64,000 nt of DNA, from positions 1 to 64,000 of the forward strand of contig JAIYDY010000026.1 of assembly GCA_027487245.1 (NCBI GenBank), written 5' to 3'. Origin of the DNA: Hyphomicrobiales bacterium (lineage in GTDB: Bacteria > Pseudomonadota > Alphaproteobacteria > Rhizobiales > Beijerinckiaceae). This document shows, in pieces, positions 34,449 through 43,433 of the stretch. The stretch's first letter is position 1. Each line of letters opens with the position of its first letter. The position numbers and the translations under genes were made by a program. The notes beneath the pieces are model-generated. The model worked only from the letters and a program-made list of their open reading frames with translations, made no database searches and had not been told where the DNA came from.

Positions 34449-34724
34449 ATGGGAAAGAGGCATAACGTCACCATTCTGGCTGCAATGGGGCTTCTGGTCG
34501 CCAGCGCAGCGCATGCCGGGCCACGCTGCCATGTGCCGCTCGGCGATTGGCAAACCCGCGATGCCCTGCAGGAAAAAGTGCGAACCTTGGGCTGGACTGT
34601 CTCCCGGATCAAGACCGATGACGGCTGCTACAAGGTTTATGGCACCAACGAAAAGGGCCAGCGGGTCAAGGCCAAGTTCAACCCGGCGACCCTCGACCTG
34701 ATCAACCGGAATGATGACGATTGA
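34449..34724 (+). CDS. small secreted PepSY-domain protein
   Basis: 91 residues from the ATG with CGGAG upstream. Signal peptide about 1-23 (AAHAGPR). The mature 68 residues form one PepSY-like domain: TRDALQEKVRTLGWTVSRIK, DGCYKVYGTNEKGQRVKAKF, NPATLDLI. Two cysteines. It is divergent from the response regulator gene, whose operon includes a PepSY-anchored flavoreductase, so it may be a target of, or signal to, the two-component system (inference). Confidence 0.78.
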   Translation: MGKRHNVTILAAMGLLVASAAHAGPRCHVPLGDWQTRDALQEKVRTLGWTVSRIKTDDGCYKVYGTNEKGQRVKAKFNPATLDLINRNDDD

Positions 34725-34802
34725 AGCTGACACCGCCGCCGCAGATCATGGCAGGGCTGTTCCTGCAATGCACGCATGATGCTGAAGTGAATCGAGGTTG
34801 CC

Positions 34803-35498
34803 ATGCACCCCCTTCATCGTGAGACACACTTGATCGAGCGGATCGACTGGTTGCGGGCGGCCGTCCTGGGGGCCAATGACGGCATCATCTCGACAGCAAG
34901 CCTGCTGGTCGGCGTGGCGGCTGCGGCCACAGCGCCTGGTGAGGTGCTTGTGGCCGGGTTCGCCGGTCTGGTCGCGGGGGCGATGTCGATGGCAGCGGGC
35001 GAGTATGTCTCCGTCAGCTCGCAATCGGACACCGAGGCCGCAGATCTCGCCCGTGAGCGGCGCGAACTGGCGGAGCAGCCCGACGCCGAACTGGCCGAAC
35101 TGACCGCGATTTATGTCGCACGCGGCGTCGAGCCGACATTGGCACGGCAGGTGGCCGAGCAGATGAGCGCGAAAGACGCCTTTGCCGCCCATGCCCGCGA
35201 CGAGCTCGGGCTTTCGGCGCATGTGGTGGCACGACCGGTGCAGGCTGCGCTGACCTCGGCGCTGACCTTCGCCATCGGCGCGGCCGTGCCCCTGCTGATC
35301 GCGATCTTCGCGCCCGCTGCCGGGCTGGCCACAACGATCTCCGCTGGATCGCTGATCTGCCTCGCTGCGCTGGGGGCGACAGGCGCGTGGATCGGCGGTG
35401 CATCCATCTGGAGACCGACGCTGCGCGTGACATTCTGGGGCGCCATCGCCATGGGCGCGACAGCGGCGATCGGCATGCTGGTGGCGCACGCTGTCTAA
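34803..35498 (+). CDS. VIT1/CCC1-family iron/manganese transporter
   Basis: 231 residues with five hydrophobic segments. AAVLGANDGIISTASLLVGV and SMAAGEYVSVSSQSDTE are the CCC1/VIT signature blocks, and a soluble acidic helical hairpin (ERRELAEQPDAELAEL, then GVEPTLARQVAEQM) lies between helices 2 and 3, the metal-binding domain of this family. It moves Fe2+ or Mn2+ across the membrane. GAGG precedes the ATG. Confidence 0.9.
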   Translation: MHPLHRETHLIERIDWLRAAVLGANDGIISTASLLVGVAAAATAPGEVLVAGFAGLVAGAMSMAAGEYVSVSSQSDTEAADLARERRELAEQPDAELAELTAIYVARGVEPTLARQVAEQMSAKDAFAAHARDELGLSAHVVARPVQAALTSALTFAIGAAVPLLIAIFAPAAGLATTISAGSLICLAALGATGAWIGGASIWRPTLRVTFWGAIAMGATAAIGMLVAHAV

Positions 35499-35506
35499 GT
35501 CCATGT

Positions 35507-35731
35507 GGCCTTGGTCAGGCAAGGCGCAAGATCACCGCCTGGGCTGCCGACTACAATCTCCAGCGCCCGCACTCGTCGCCGGGATATCTCACCCCGGTCG
35601 CCTTCGCGGCCAATCTCACCGCAACAGGCGATCAGCTGCGCAACCCCGACCAGCTCCCCAGATCGCCTGTTTCTACACCCGCGCCACTTGGCGCAAAGCA
35701 TGCCGAGGCTCCAATCGTAGCTGGATGACAA
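35507..35731 (+). pseudogene. IS3-family transposase, C-terminal remnant
   Basis: A short frame reads ITAWAADYNLQRPHSSPGYL, the typical C-terminus of IS3-group OrfB integrase-type transposases (AW..DYN..RPHS.LGYLTP), followed by family-like tail residues. No start codon, catalytic DDE part or OrfA is present, so only the end of an element survives. It sits between the metal transporter and the PHP protein gene. A flanking stretch of about 50 bases to the PHP gene holds nothing else recognisable. Confidence 0.7.
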
Positions 35732-35784
35732 ACCAGTGGCGGGTCAAAACCCCTCAAGAAAATCACATCCTGGAAACGCCTGCG

Positions 35785-36696
35785 TCAAAACCAGACTGGA
35801 TTTGTCCAGGCGCGGCGACCTGCGGCATCCGCAACTGCAATTCGCACAAAACCTCCGCGACGCAGGCGATCAAGTTGCAAAACAGCCCGTGTCGCACCCG
35901 GCTCCCGGCTCTGGACCGCAAGCGAACCCCGGCCCAATGCCATGATCGAATTCACGGGCGAGGTGACGACCTCGACGGAATCGTCGCTGAAGCGAACGTC
36001 TTCAATGATTGGTCCCTGGCTGGAGTAGTACGCACCAGCCTTGAGGGCCTCGACCAGGTTTTCGGGCGTATTGGCCTTGGCCTTGACCATGACGAAGCCG
36101 CCGAACGCATCATTGCAGTGAAAATGGGCGTCATCCGTTGCGCAGAGATTGATGCGATGGCCAGCCGCGAGCATTTGGTCGATCAGATAGGCACCGTCAC
36201 CCCGATCTGTGCGGGCCTGGCTCGTGTGGTTATAGATCTCGACCGCATGTGCATTGGGAATGCTCGCCGCATCCTCGATCGTCAGCGCATACCAGCCAGG
36301 GTGGGGTATCGCGACAAAGGCTCCAGCGTCGATGCAACGTTGGGCCAGGTCAGGGCCGGCTTCGTTCTCACCGGTCGGGGCAAAATTCGCCGGCAAGCCA
36401 ACCGCCAGAATGTGCCATATCTCGCCGAGTGATGTCCTGGGCGCATGTACTTCGGCGCCAAGAATGGTGGTGAACCTATCCGATCGATACGCCTCGGTCC
36501 CGACGACAGGAAAGCCGTATTTCGGCAAGAAGTGATCGGTCAGAGAGATGAAGTCATACCCTGCGTCGCGATACCGGCGGCACACTTCCTCTGGGCTCAA
36601 GGCGCCGTCGGATCGATTGGAGTGAGTGTGGATGTTGCCTTTGAGGAAGCGTCCATGCGAGGTGAAAGCGGGATCAAGCAACATGGGCAATCTCAT
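35785..36696 (-). CDS. PHP-domain phosphoesterase
   Basis: 303 residues, or 299 from the ATG at 36684. Metal ligands of the PHP fold are visible: His23 and His25 (NIHTHS), Asp30, His55 (LTDHFLPKY), Glu82 (LGAEVHAP), His132 (AIPHPGW), Asp188/189 and His191 (ATDDAHFH). The family includes phosphoesterases and CehA/McbA-type hydrolases. The start overlaps the ABC ATPase gene, so it is the last gene of the importer operon and may act on the imported compound. Substrate not known. Confidence 0.82.
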   Translation of the reverse strand: MRLPMLLDPAFTSHGRFLKGNIHTHSNRSDGALSPEEVCRRYRDAGYDFISLTDHFLPKYGFPVVGTEAYRSDRFTTILGAEVHAPRTSLGEIWHILAVGLPANFAPTGENEAGPDLAQRCIDAGAFVAIPHPGWYALTIEDAASIPNAHAVEIYNHTSQARTDRGDGAYLIDQMLAAGHRINLCATDDAHFHCNDAFGGFVMVKAKANTPENLVEALKAGAYYSSQGPIIEDVRFSDDSVEVVTSPVNSIMALGRGSLAVQSREPGATRAVLQLDRLRRGGFVRIAVADAAGRRAWTNPVWF

Positions 36697-38350
36697 TGAT
36701 CAGGGATGACGGTGTTGGCTCTTCGTTCAGCCGTTTCACACGGGTGGCTGAGGAGAGCAATGCAGCGGTGTAAGGGTCCTTGGGTGCAGCAAAGACATCC
36801 CCGGTCGACCCGGCTTCAATCACAATTCCATCCTTGAGCACCATGACACGGCTTGCCATGCGCCAGATGACCGCCAGATCATGGGTGATCAGAATGACGC
36901 TGGTTCCATGGCGTCGGCGCATCGCATTGAGCTCTTCGAGAACCTGCCCCGCCACCGAAGCGTCCAGGGCAGAGGTGATCTCGTCACAAATCAGCACATC
37001 AGGTTCTGCCGCAAACGCGCGCGCTATGGCAACGCGCTGCTGCTGACCGCCAGAGAGCTGGCGGGGATAGCGGTCGAGATACTCGGGGCCCAGCCCAAGA
37101 TCGGAGAGCAGAGAGGCAGCCTTTTCTCTGGCAGCATTTCGATTGAGGCCGAAGAAAAGTCGAAGCGGACGCATGACTGCGGCCAAAACCGTTTGCCGGG
37201 GATTGAGCGACGAAAGCGGGTCCTGGAAGACCATCTGGATTCGGCGCCGCATTTCAGGCCTACGCTTGCCAGCGACCATTGCGATCGAATGCCCCTCAAG
37301 AGCAAGCGCGCCCTGATCGGAAGCAAGAAGCCCCGCAAGAATGAGCCCAAGCGTCGTCTTGCCTGATCCAGACTCGCCGATCACGCCAAGCACTTCACCA
37401 CGACCAAGCGCAAGATCGACGCGGTCGAGCGTGGGCCGCGCCTGACGCTGCGGGCGCTTGAACCAGCCGCCTGTGCCATACGAAAATGAAAGCTTTTCGG
37501 CATTGACCAGAACGTCTGCCAGCGTGTTCGCTGATGGCGCATCGCCGGTGAGATCGAGCGAGGCATCGAGCAATGTCTTTGTATAATCGACGCTCGGCCT
37601 GCGAAACACCGTCGTGACCGGACCCTGTTCGACGATGCAGCCATCCTTCATGACGATCACGCGCTCGCAGGTGTCGGCGACGACATTGAGATCATGGGTC
37701 ACAAGAACGAGCGCTGTGCCGCGTTGCGAGCGCAGACGCTGCACAAGTTCCAGAACCTGCGCTTCTGTGGTCTTGTCGAGAGCGGTTGTCGGTTCATCAA
37801 GCACGAGCAGCGCCGGATCGCAGGCGAGTGCCGCGGCGATCACGACGCGCTGGCGCTGGCCGCCCGACAGCTGGTGCGCAAAGCGCCTGCCAATGATCTC
37901 AGGGTCGGGAAGGCCCATTTCGGAGAACAGCGCGACAGTGCGCTGCTCGGCTTCCAAGCGCAAAAGCCCACGACGCGCGCGGAGCACTTCCTCGACCTGC
38001 CGGCCCACCGGAATATGATAAGTCAGCGACGCAAGCGGGTTCTGCGGCACCATGGCGACGCGAAGTCCGCGCAAGGCGCGGATCGACGCAGTTGCCGCCG
38101 AGGTTACCTCGACACCATCAATCTCAAGCTGCCCGCCAAGAAAGCGGCCTCCACCTCGCAGATAGCCAAGCAACGCGCGTGCAAGGGTCGATTTTCCAGA
38201 GCCCGATTCGCCCACGATCCCGATCGAGTGACCAGGTTCGAGCAGAAAGGACACATGATCGACCACACGCGTGGTGGCACCAATCCCATCGACGTACCCG
38301 ATCGACAGGCCACTGCAGCGGATGATGGGTTCACTGGCCGGTTGCACCAC
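36674..38350 (-). CDS. ABC transporter ATPase with two fused NBDs (DppD-DppF type)
   Basis: 558 residues holding two complete nucleotide-binding domains. The first (about 8-260) has GESGSGKST, signature LSGGQRQRVVIA and Walker B LLVLDEPTTALD; the second (about 285-545) has GESGSGKTT, LSGGQQQRVAIA and LICDEITSALD. Fused D and F subunits are common in rhizobial peptide/nickel-type importers. It powers the two permeases upstream. Its start overlaps the permease stop by 20 bases. Confidence 0.93.
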   Translation of the reverse strand: MVQPASEPIIRCSGLSIGYVDGIGATTRVVDHVSFLLEPGHSIGIVGESGSGKSTLARALLGYLRGGGRFLGGQLEIDGVEVTSAATASIRALRGLRVAMVPQNPLASLTYHIPVGRQVEEVLRARRGLLRLEAEQRTVALFSEMGLPDPEIIGRRFAHQLSGGQRQRVVIAAALACDPALLVLDEPTTALDKTTEAQVLELVQRLRSQRGTALVLVTHDLNVVADTCERVIVMKDGCIVEQGPVTTVFRRPSVDYTKTLLDASLDLTGDAPSANTLADVLVNAEKLSFSYGTGGWFKRPQRQARPTLDRVDLALGRGEVLGVIGESGSGKTTLGLILAGLLASDQGALALEGHSIAMVAGKRRPEMRRRIQMVFQDPLSSLNPRQTVLAAVMRPLRLFFGLNRNAAREKAASLLSDLGLGPEYLDRYPRQLSGGQQQRVAIARAFAAEPDVLICDEITSALDASVAGQVLEELNAMRRRHGTSVILITHDLAVIWRMASRVMVLKDGIVIEAGSTGDVFAAPKDPYTAALLSSATRVKRLNEEPTPSSLINEIAHVA

Positions 38351-39173
38351 GCGCCGCCTCCAGTCCCAGGAGATCAGCCACGCCCTCGGTGGCGAAATTG
38401 ATGCCGATCACCAATGTCGAGATGCAGAGCGCGGGCGCAAGGATCAACCAGGGTTCGGAGCGGATCGATTGAAGCCCGCTCTGGATCATCGAACCCCAGT
38501 CCGGCGTGGGCGGCGAGACGCCGAGCCCAAGGAATGACAGTGCCGAGACCAACAACAGCGCGCTTGATGTTCTCAAGGCAAACTCGACAGTGAGCAGATC
38601 CGCGATATTGGGCAGCATCTCGCGGAGAATGATTGCACTTGCGCTTTCGCCGCGCAGTTTCGCCGCCTTCACATAACCCTGTTCCATGATCAGGATGCCT
38701 TGCGCGCGCGCTGTACGGATGACGCCCATCATGTAGATGAGGCCCATGACGCCAATCAGCACGGCAAGGGACTGGCCGAAGCCCGTCACAAATAGCGACA
38801 CCAGCAGGATGGAGGGGATCGATAGTTTCATCTCGACGAAGCGCGACACCACGTCGTCAAACAATCCGCGATGATAGGCCGTAGCAAGCCCGATGATCCC
38901 GCCGCCGAAAGCAGCAATCAAGCCCGCGCAGGCAGCGGCTACAATGGAGATCTGGCCGCCAAGCAGCAACCGCGAGAAGAAGTCACGGCCAAGTTCGTCC
39001 GTACCCAGCCAATAGACGCCTGTTGGCTGTTCCAGCGGAGCATCGAGCAGCTTGAGCGGATCATGCGGTGTCAGCCAGGGCGCGGCCAATGCAATGCCAA
39101 AATGGATGGCGACGAGCAAAAGGCCAAGCATGGTGAGCGGTCGGCGGAAGAGGCGCTGGATAAACAATCTCAT
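38331..39173 (-). CDS. peptide-type ABC permease (DppC-like)
   Basis: 280 residues with six hydrophobic segments. It has the DppC start TPHDPLKLLD, the substrate-gate segment YWLGTDELGRDFFSRLL and the coupling loop AAKLRGESASAIILREMLPN. Four-base overlap with the DppB-like gene. Inner-membrane channel subunit. Confidence 0.92.
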   Translation of the reverse strand: MRLFIQRLFRRPLTMLGLLLVAIHFGIALAAPWLTPHDPLKLLDAPLEQPTGVYWLGTDELGRDFFSRLLLGGQISIVAAACAGLIAAFGGGIIGLATAYHRGLFDDVVSRFVEMKLSIPSILLVSLFVTGFGQSLAVLIGVMGLIYMMGVIRTARAQGILIMEQGYVKAAKLRGESASAIILREMLPNIADLLTVEFALRTSSALLLVSALSFLGLGVSPPTPDWGSMIQSGLQSIRSEPWLILAPALCISTLVIGINFATEGVADLLGLEAARGATGQ

Positions 39174-40150
39174 GCTCGCCTCGTGCGTGGATCAAGCATG
39201 AGGATCGCAAGATCGGCCAGGAGATTGAGCGCAACGACAACGGCGGCCGAACACAGCGCGATGGCCTGTACCACATGCACTTCGCGTCGGGTGACGCCGC
39301 GCACAAGTTCCTGCCCGAGGCCGGGATAGGCAAAAACGAGTTCAACGACAACGATGCCGGACACCAGCGAGGCGGCATAAAGCGCCAAGGCTGTAAGGCT
39401 CGGCACAACCGCCGCAGGCAGTGCATGCAGGAAGACGATGCGCCATTCCGGGATGCCGGTGAGCCGCAGGCGTTCGACAAAATCGCTCGCCAATGCATCG
39501 ACCATGCCGGTCCGCAGGAGGCGCGCGAGATAGGCAATCGAGCCAATGAGTACGGTGGCGACCGCCAGTGGAGAGGATGCCAGCAGTGTCAACGCCGGAT
39601 CACGTGTCGAGGCCGTGATCGTAGCAGGAAAGATCGGCCAAGCCACGGCGAACAGCATGACAAGGATCGTGCCGATGACAAATTCGGGGATCGAATATCC
39701 GATGATCGAGCCTGTCGACACAAGATGATCGACAGCCCTGCCTTTCCAGAAAGCAGCGGCGATCCCGATCGCCAGGGCAAGCGGAATGGCGATGAGGAGT
39801 ACGGCCCCGGCCAAGATCAGCGAGTTGCGCAGTGGATAGCCAATAATCGCGCTGACGGGTGTTTTCGAGATCAGTGTCTTGCCGAAATCGAGTGTGATTG
39901 CGCCATTCAGGAAAGCCAGCAGCCGCTCGTGAGCTGGCCGGTCGAGCCCAAGATCCTGCTTCATTTTGGCAAGGCGCTCTGGCGGGATCATCGCGATCTC
40001 GTCGGCCGAGAGCGATACGTCCAATGCATCGCCCGGCATGATCTCGGTCGCGATGAAGATGAATACCGCGAGCATGACCAGCGTGATGACTGACAGCAGG
40101 ACGCGGCGCAGGGCGGCGATCAGCAACACGCCCTCCTGCGCCAAGAGCAA
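39170..40150 (-). CDS. peptide-type ABC permease (DppB-like)
   Basis: 326 residues with six hydrophobic segments; MPGDALDVSLS near residue 38, the PE-containing SIPEFVIGTI and the coupling region LRTGMVDALASDFVERLRLTG, cited by its core DFVERLRLTG, are DppB landmarks. It forms the channel with the DppC-like subunit. It starts 37 bases after the binding-protein gene, past a small hairpin. Confidence 0.92.
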   Translation of the reverse strand: MLLAQEGVLLIAALRRVLLSVITLVMLAVFIFIATEIMPGDALDVSLSADEIAMIPPERLAKMKQDLGLDRPAHERLLAFLNGAITLDFGKTLISKTPVSAIIGYPLRNSLILAGAVLLIAIPLALAIGIAAAFWKGRAVDHLVSTGSIIGYSIPEFVIGTILVMLFAVAWPIFPATITASTRDPALTLLASSPLAVATVLIGSIAYLARLLRTGMVDALASDFVERLRLTGIPEWRIVFLHALPAAVVPSLTALALYAASLVSGIVVVELVFAYPGLGQELVRGVTRREVHVVQAIALCSAAVVVALNLLADLAILMLDPRTRRA

Positions 40151-40151
40151 A

Positions 40152-40166
40152 CGGCGTCACACGCCG
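40152..40166 (-). promoter_or_regulatory. intercistronic hairpin between binding-protein and permease genes
   Basis: CGGCGT, a 3-base loop and ACGCCG form a perfect 6-bp stem in the 37-base gap. No T-run. Like the stems after the other binding-protein genes of this window, it probably lowers expression of the permeases relative to the binding protein. Confidence 0.4.
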
Positions 40167-40187
40167 CTGTCTGATTGCTCAAAGCTG

Positions 40188-41750
40188 TCACGCCCGCCAG
40201 ATCTCTTCGTAACGGATCGACCAGATCTGCGGGTGATAGGGCATGTTGCGCATATGCTTGCGCTTGACCATGAGCGTGTTTCCGCCAGCCGGCAGGATGG
40301 CGGGCACCTCTTCGTGGAGGATCGCCTGCATCTCGGCGTAGATTGCCTTGCGCTTGGCAGCATCCGGCGTGATCATCGCCTGATTGTAGAGCGCGAGATA
40401 CTTGTCATGTTCCGGGCCGCGCCAGTGGCCACTTTCGACAAAGGCCGCGCGCATCCGGAAAAGGCTGATGCCGGGGTTGCGCGAGCCAACCGCCGTCATC
40501 GCGAACTTGTGGAAATTGCCCTTGGACAAGTCGTTGTCGCCAGTACGGAACTGGATGTAGCCGTCATTCGGGCGCTCTTCGATAGCAAGCGTGATCCCGG
40601 CATCTTTCACCGATTGCTGAAGCACCTGGAAGTAACGGCCAGCCTCGGGGAGCTGCGGGCTCCAATAGAGCGTGCCGAGGTTGATACCGTTGGGATGACC
40701 TGCTTCAGCAAGCAATTGCTTGGCCTTGGCCACGTCGCGGCCACCGGCCCGCGGCACGAAGGCCGCATCGGTGACCATCAAGTGGCTATCATTGCCAATC
40801 CAGCCAAAGCGGCCGCTATAGGCCACACGCACAATCGCCTCCCGGTCGATGGCATAGGCAAAAGCCTGCCGCACACGCTTGTCGAGGAAGGGACTGCCGG
40901 GGTGCTTCGGCATCTGGATGACGAAGGAATAGCCCCCGCGTGCTGTCTCGATCTCGAAGTTCGGATCGTTCTGGAACTGGAGAGCGGCGCGACCATCGAT
41001 GTTCATCACCGCGTCGAACTGACCTGAGCGCAGGCCATTCAGTGCGGATTCCTGCTGACCCTCGCGGTTGTGAATCTCGATGCGATCAAGATGTGGAAGA
41101 CCCTTGCGCCAGTAGCTTTCGAAGCGCTCCAGAATCATCAGACGGTTCGGGTCGCTCTGAACAATCTTGAAAGCACCGGTGCCGATGCCGTCCAGGCCGA
41201 TTGTCTCGAGCGGCGCGGCCTTCATGATCGGGCTGTTGTATTCCGCAAGCACATAGCCGAACTCGGCGTTGCCCGCTTCCAGCGTGAAGCGGACAGTGTA
41301 TTTCCCGGTCTGCTCGACCTTGGTGATCTGCCGCGCGAACGGCGCGTTCTGGCGATGGTAGTCGAACGAGGCTACGGCATCAGCTGCGGTCATCTCGGTC
41401 ATGTCGTGGAACATCACTCCCTCACGGAGGGTCATGTCCCAGACCTTGAGCGAGTCATCTGCCGGCTCAAGCTTGGTCGCGATCTCCAGTTCGAGGCCAA
41501 GCTCCGGGTTCACCCAAGTCGGCGTCGACCAGATCTGCTTCGTGTTGGCATCAACGATGAAATAGGGATGCTTGGAGTTGTTCGGACCGGCCGAGCGACG
41601 GTTGGCGGAGAGCTGTGCGTATGCCAGCGTTCCACCACGCTTGGGCTGCTCCTGGGCCACAGCTTCACCGAGCAACGAGGCATCGAGCGCGGCGAGAAGC
41701 GCGACGCCCGCGCCGCCCTGAAGAAGATCACGACGATTGACGATAGACAT
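40188..41750 (-). CDS. ABC substrate-binding protein, family 5 (SBP 1)
   Basis: 520 residues with a twin-arginine-like signal (NRRDLLQGGAGVALLAALD, cleavage near AVAQ). Family-5 core: REGVMFHDMTEMTAADAVAS, KIVQSDPNRLMILERFESYW, LDKRVRQAFAYAIDREAIV. Such proteins bind peptides, nickel or other solutes. It is a paralogue of the gene just upstream, with nearly parallel motifs. A small stem-loop (41769-41787) lies between the two. Ligand unknown. Confidence 0.9.
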   Translation of the reverse strand: MSIVNRRDLLQGGAGVALLAALDASLLGEAVAQEQPKRGGTLAYAQLSANRRSAGPNNSKHPYFIVDANTKQIWSTPTWVNPELGLELEIATKLEPADDSLKVWDMTLREGVMFHDMTEMTAADAVASFDYHRQNAPFARQITKVEQTGKYTVRFTLEAGNAEFGYVLAEYNSPIMKAAPLETIGLDGIGTGAFKIVQSDPNRLMILERFESYWRKGLPHLDRIEIHNREGQQESALNGLRSGQFDAVMNIDGRAALQFQNDPNFEIETARGGYSFVIQMPKHPGSPFLDKRVRQAFAYAIDREAIVRVAYSGRFGWIGNDSHLMVTDAAFVPRAGGRDVAKAKQLLAEAGHPNGINLGTLYWSPQLPEAGRYFQVLQQSVKDAGITLAIEERPNDGYIQFRTGDNDLSKGNFHKFAMTAVGSRNPGISLFRMRAAFVESGHWRGPEHDKYLALYNQAMITPDAAKRKAIYAEMQAILHEEVPAILPAGGNTLMVKRKHMRNMPYHPQIWSIRYEEIWRA

Positions 41751-41808
41751 GGCTGTCCTCCGAAAGCTGCATGGCGTCAGCCCATGCGTGATTGAGGGAA
41801 AGGAAACG

Positions 41809-43383
41809 TCAGGCTTTCCAGACGCCGTCCCAGGTGATGGACCAATGCTGCGGATGGTTGTTGAGCCCCCGCACGTTCGGGCGCTTGATCAGCACATTGT
41901 TGCGGCCGGCAGGGAGCAGGGCCGGTGCCTCTTCGAAGCAGAGTTGCTGCATCTCGGCATAGATCGCCTTGCGCTTCGCAGCATCTGCTGTGACCATCGC
42001 CGTGCGGTAGAGTTCCATGTAGCGATCGTGCGCCGGGCCGGACCAATAGCCCGACTCGTTGTTGGCGCCGCGCATGCGGAACAGCGAGATGCCGGGGTTG
42101 CGCGGACCAACGGCAGTGTAGGCGAATTTGTGCCAGTTGCCCTTGGTGACATCCGGATCGCCCTGGCGGAAGCGAAGGTAGCCATCATTCGGCCGTTCCT
42201 CGATCGGAAGGGTGATGCCGGCTTCCTTCACTGTTTCCTGGATGACCTGGAAATAGCGGCTCATTTCCGGCCATTGCGGCGCGTAATAGAGCGTCGGCAG
42301 CGTTATGCCATTCGGATGTCCGGCCTCTGCCAACAGGGCTTTCGCCTTGGCGACGTCGCGCTTTACCGGGCGCGGGGCGAACATCGGGTCGGTGCCGGCC
42401 ATATGGCTGTCATTGCCCATCCAGCCAAACTTCGCGCCACCGTAAACAATGCGCACGATGGCCTCGCGGTCGATGGCGAAGGCGAGAGCCTGGCGGATGC
42501 GCTTGTCGAGGAACGGCGAGCCCGGATGTTTCGGCAGGATGATGACCGCCTGGTCACCGGAGGATGCAGGCACGACATCGGTATCCGGCTCGGCAGAAAG
42601 CTGGCGGACGAGACGCGGATCAATGTTCAGCACCGCGTCGAACTGGCGCGACCGGAAGCCGTTGATGGCGCTTTCCATCTGCCCTTCGCGGTTGATGACC
42701 TCAAGACGGTCAAGCCAGGGCTGGTCTTTTTTCCAGTAGCCATCGAAGCGATCGAGCACCATGCGGCGCTGTGGGTCGGCCTCGACGATCTTGAACGGGC
42801 CGGTGCCGATGCCGGTCATGCCGATCTTCTCGAAGTCCTCGTTCGCCGGCATGACCACGTTGTCATACTCAGCGAGAACGAACGGGAATTCGGAGTTGCC
42901 GGCATCGAGGAAGAACCGCAGCGAATGAGTGCCGGTTACCTCTGTTGATTTGATCTGCTGCGAGGCGAAGTTGCGGCGGCGGTGCAATTCGAAGGATGAA
43001 GCCCAGTCCTTTGCCATCACCTCTCGGCCATCGTGGAACTTTACGCCCTCACGGACCGTGATCTCCCAAACGTTGAGCTTGTCATCGGCGGGCACCACCT
43101 TCGTGGCCAGTTCATTGACAACGTTGAGCCCCTCATCAACCCAGGTCAGCGTATTGTAGGCCGAGCGCGTGATCAGATCGACCATGAAGTAGGGATGGCG
43201 TGTGTTCGACGCATCACCGCCGCGCCTGTTGCCTGAGCACTGCGCGTAGACGAGCGTGCCGCCACGCTTCGGCTGCTGGGTTTGCGCCGAGGCCGAGCCG
43301 ATCAGTTCAGAGTCGAGCGCGGCAAGGAAGGCGGGGCCGGACAGACCAGCGAGCAGAACGTTGCGCCGGGTAACGTTGACCAT
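41809..43383 (-). CDS. ABC substrate-binding protein, family 5 (SBP 2)
   Basis: 524 residues from the ATG at 43383, which has GGAGCGG upstream; an ATG 12 bases earlier is possible. Twin-arginine-like signal VTRRNVLLAGLSG, cleavage near GSASAQ. Family-5 blocks REGVKFHDGREVMAKDW, KIVEADPQRRMVLDRFDGYW and LDKRIRQALAFAIDREAIV parallel those of SBP 1, so the pair arose by duplication. First gene of the importer operon, divergent from a LysR gene. Confidence 0.9.
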   Translation of the reverse strand: MVNVTRRNVLLAGLSGPAFLAALDSELIGSASAQTQQPKRGGTLVYAQCSGNRRGGDASNTRHPYFMVDLITRSAYNTLTWVDEGLNVVNELATKVVPADDKLNVWEITVREGVKFHDGREVMAKDWASSFELHRRRNFASQQIKSTEVTGTHSLRFFLDAGNSEFPFVLAEYDNVVMPANEDFEKIGMTGIGTGPFKIVEADPQRRMVLDRFDGYWKKDQPWLDRLEVINREGQMESAINGFRSRQFDAVLNIDPRLVRQLSAEPDTDVVPASSGDQAVIILPKHPGSPFLDKRIRQALAFAIDREAIVRIVYGGAKFGWMGNDSHMAGTDPMFAPRPVKRDVAKAKALLAEAGHPNGITLPTLYYAPQWPEMSRYFQVIQETVKEAGITLPIEERPNDGYLRFRQGDPDVTKGNWHKFAYTAVGPRNPGISLFRMRGANNESGYWSGPAHDRYMELYRTAMVTADAAKRKAIYAEMQQLCFEEAPALLPAGRNNVLIKRPNVRGLNNHPQHWSITWDGVWKA

Positions 43384-43396
43384 TGACCGCTCCATA

Positions 43397-43412
43397 GATT
43401 ATTTATATAATC
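43397..43412. promoter_or_regulatory. palindromic operator candidate between SBP 2 and LysR
   Basis: GATTATTTATATAATC has perfect 6-base arms around TTAT and contains a T-N11-A LysR box. It lies in the very short divergent gap (about 50 bases) between the importer operon and the LysR gene, so one site could control both directions. Confidence 0.5.
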
Positions 43413-43433
43413 AAACGCTGTCACTCTCTTTTA

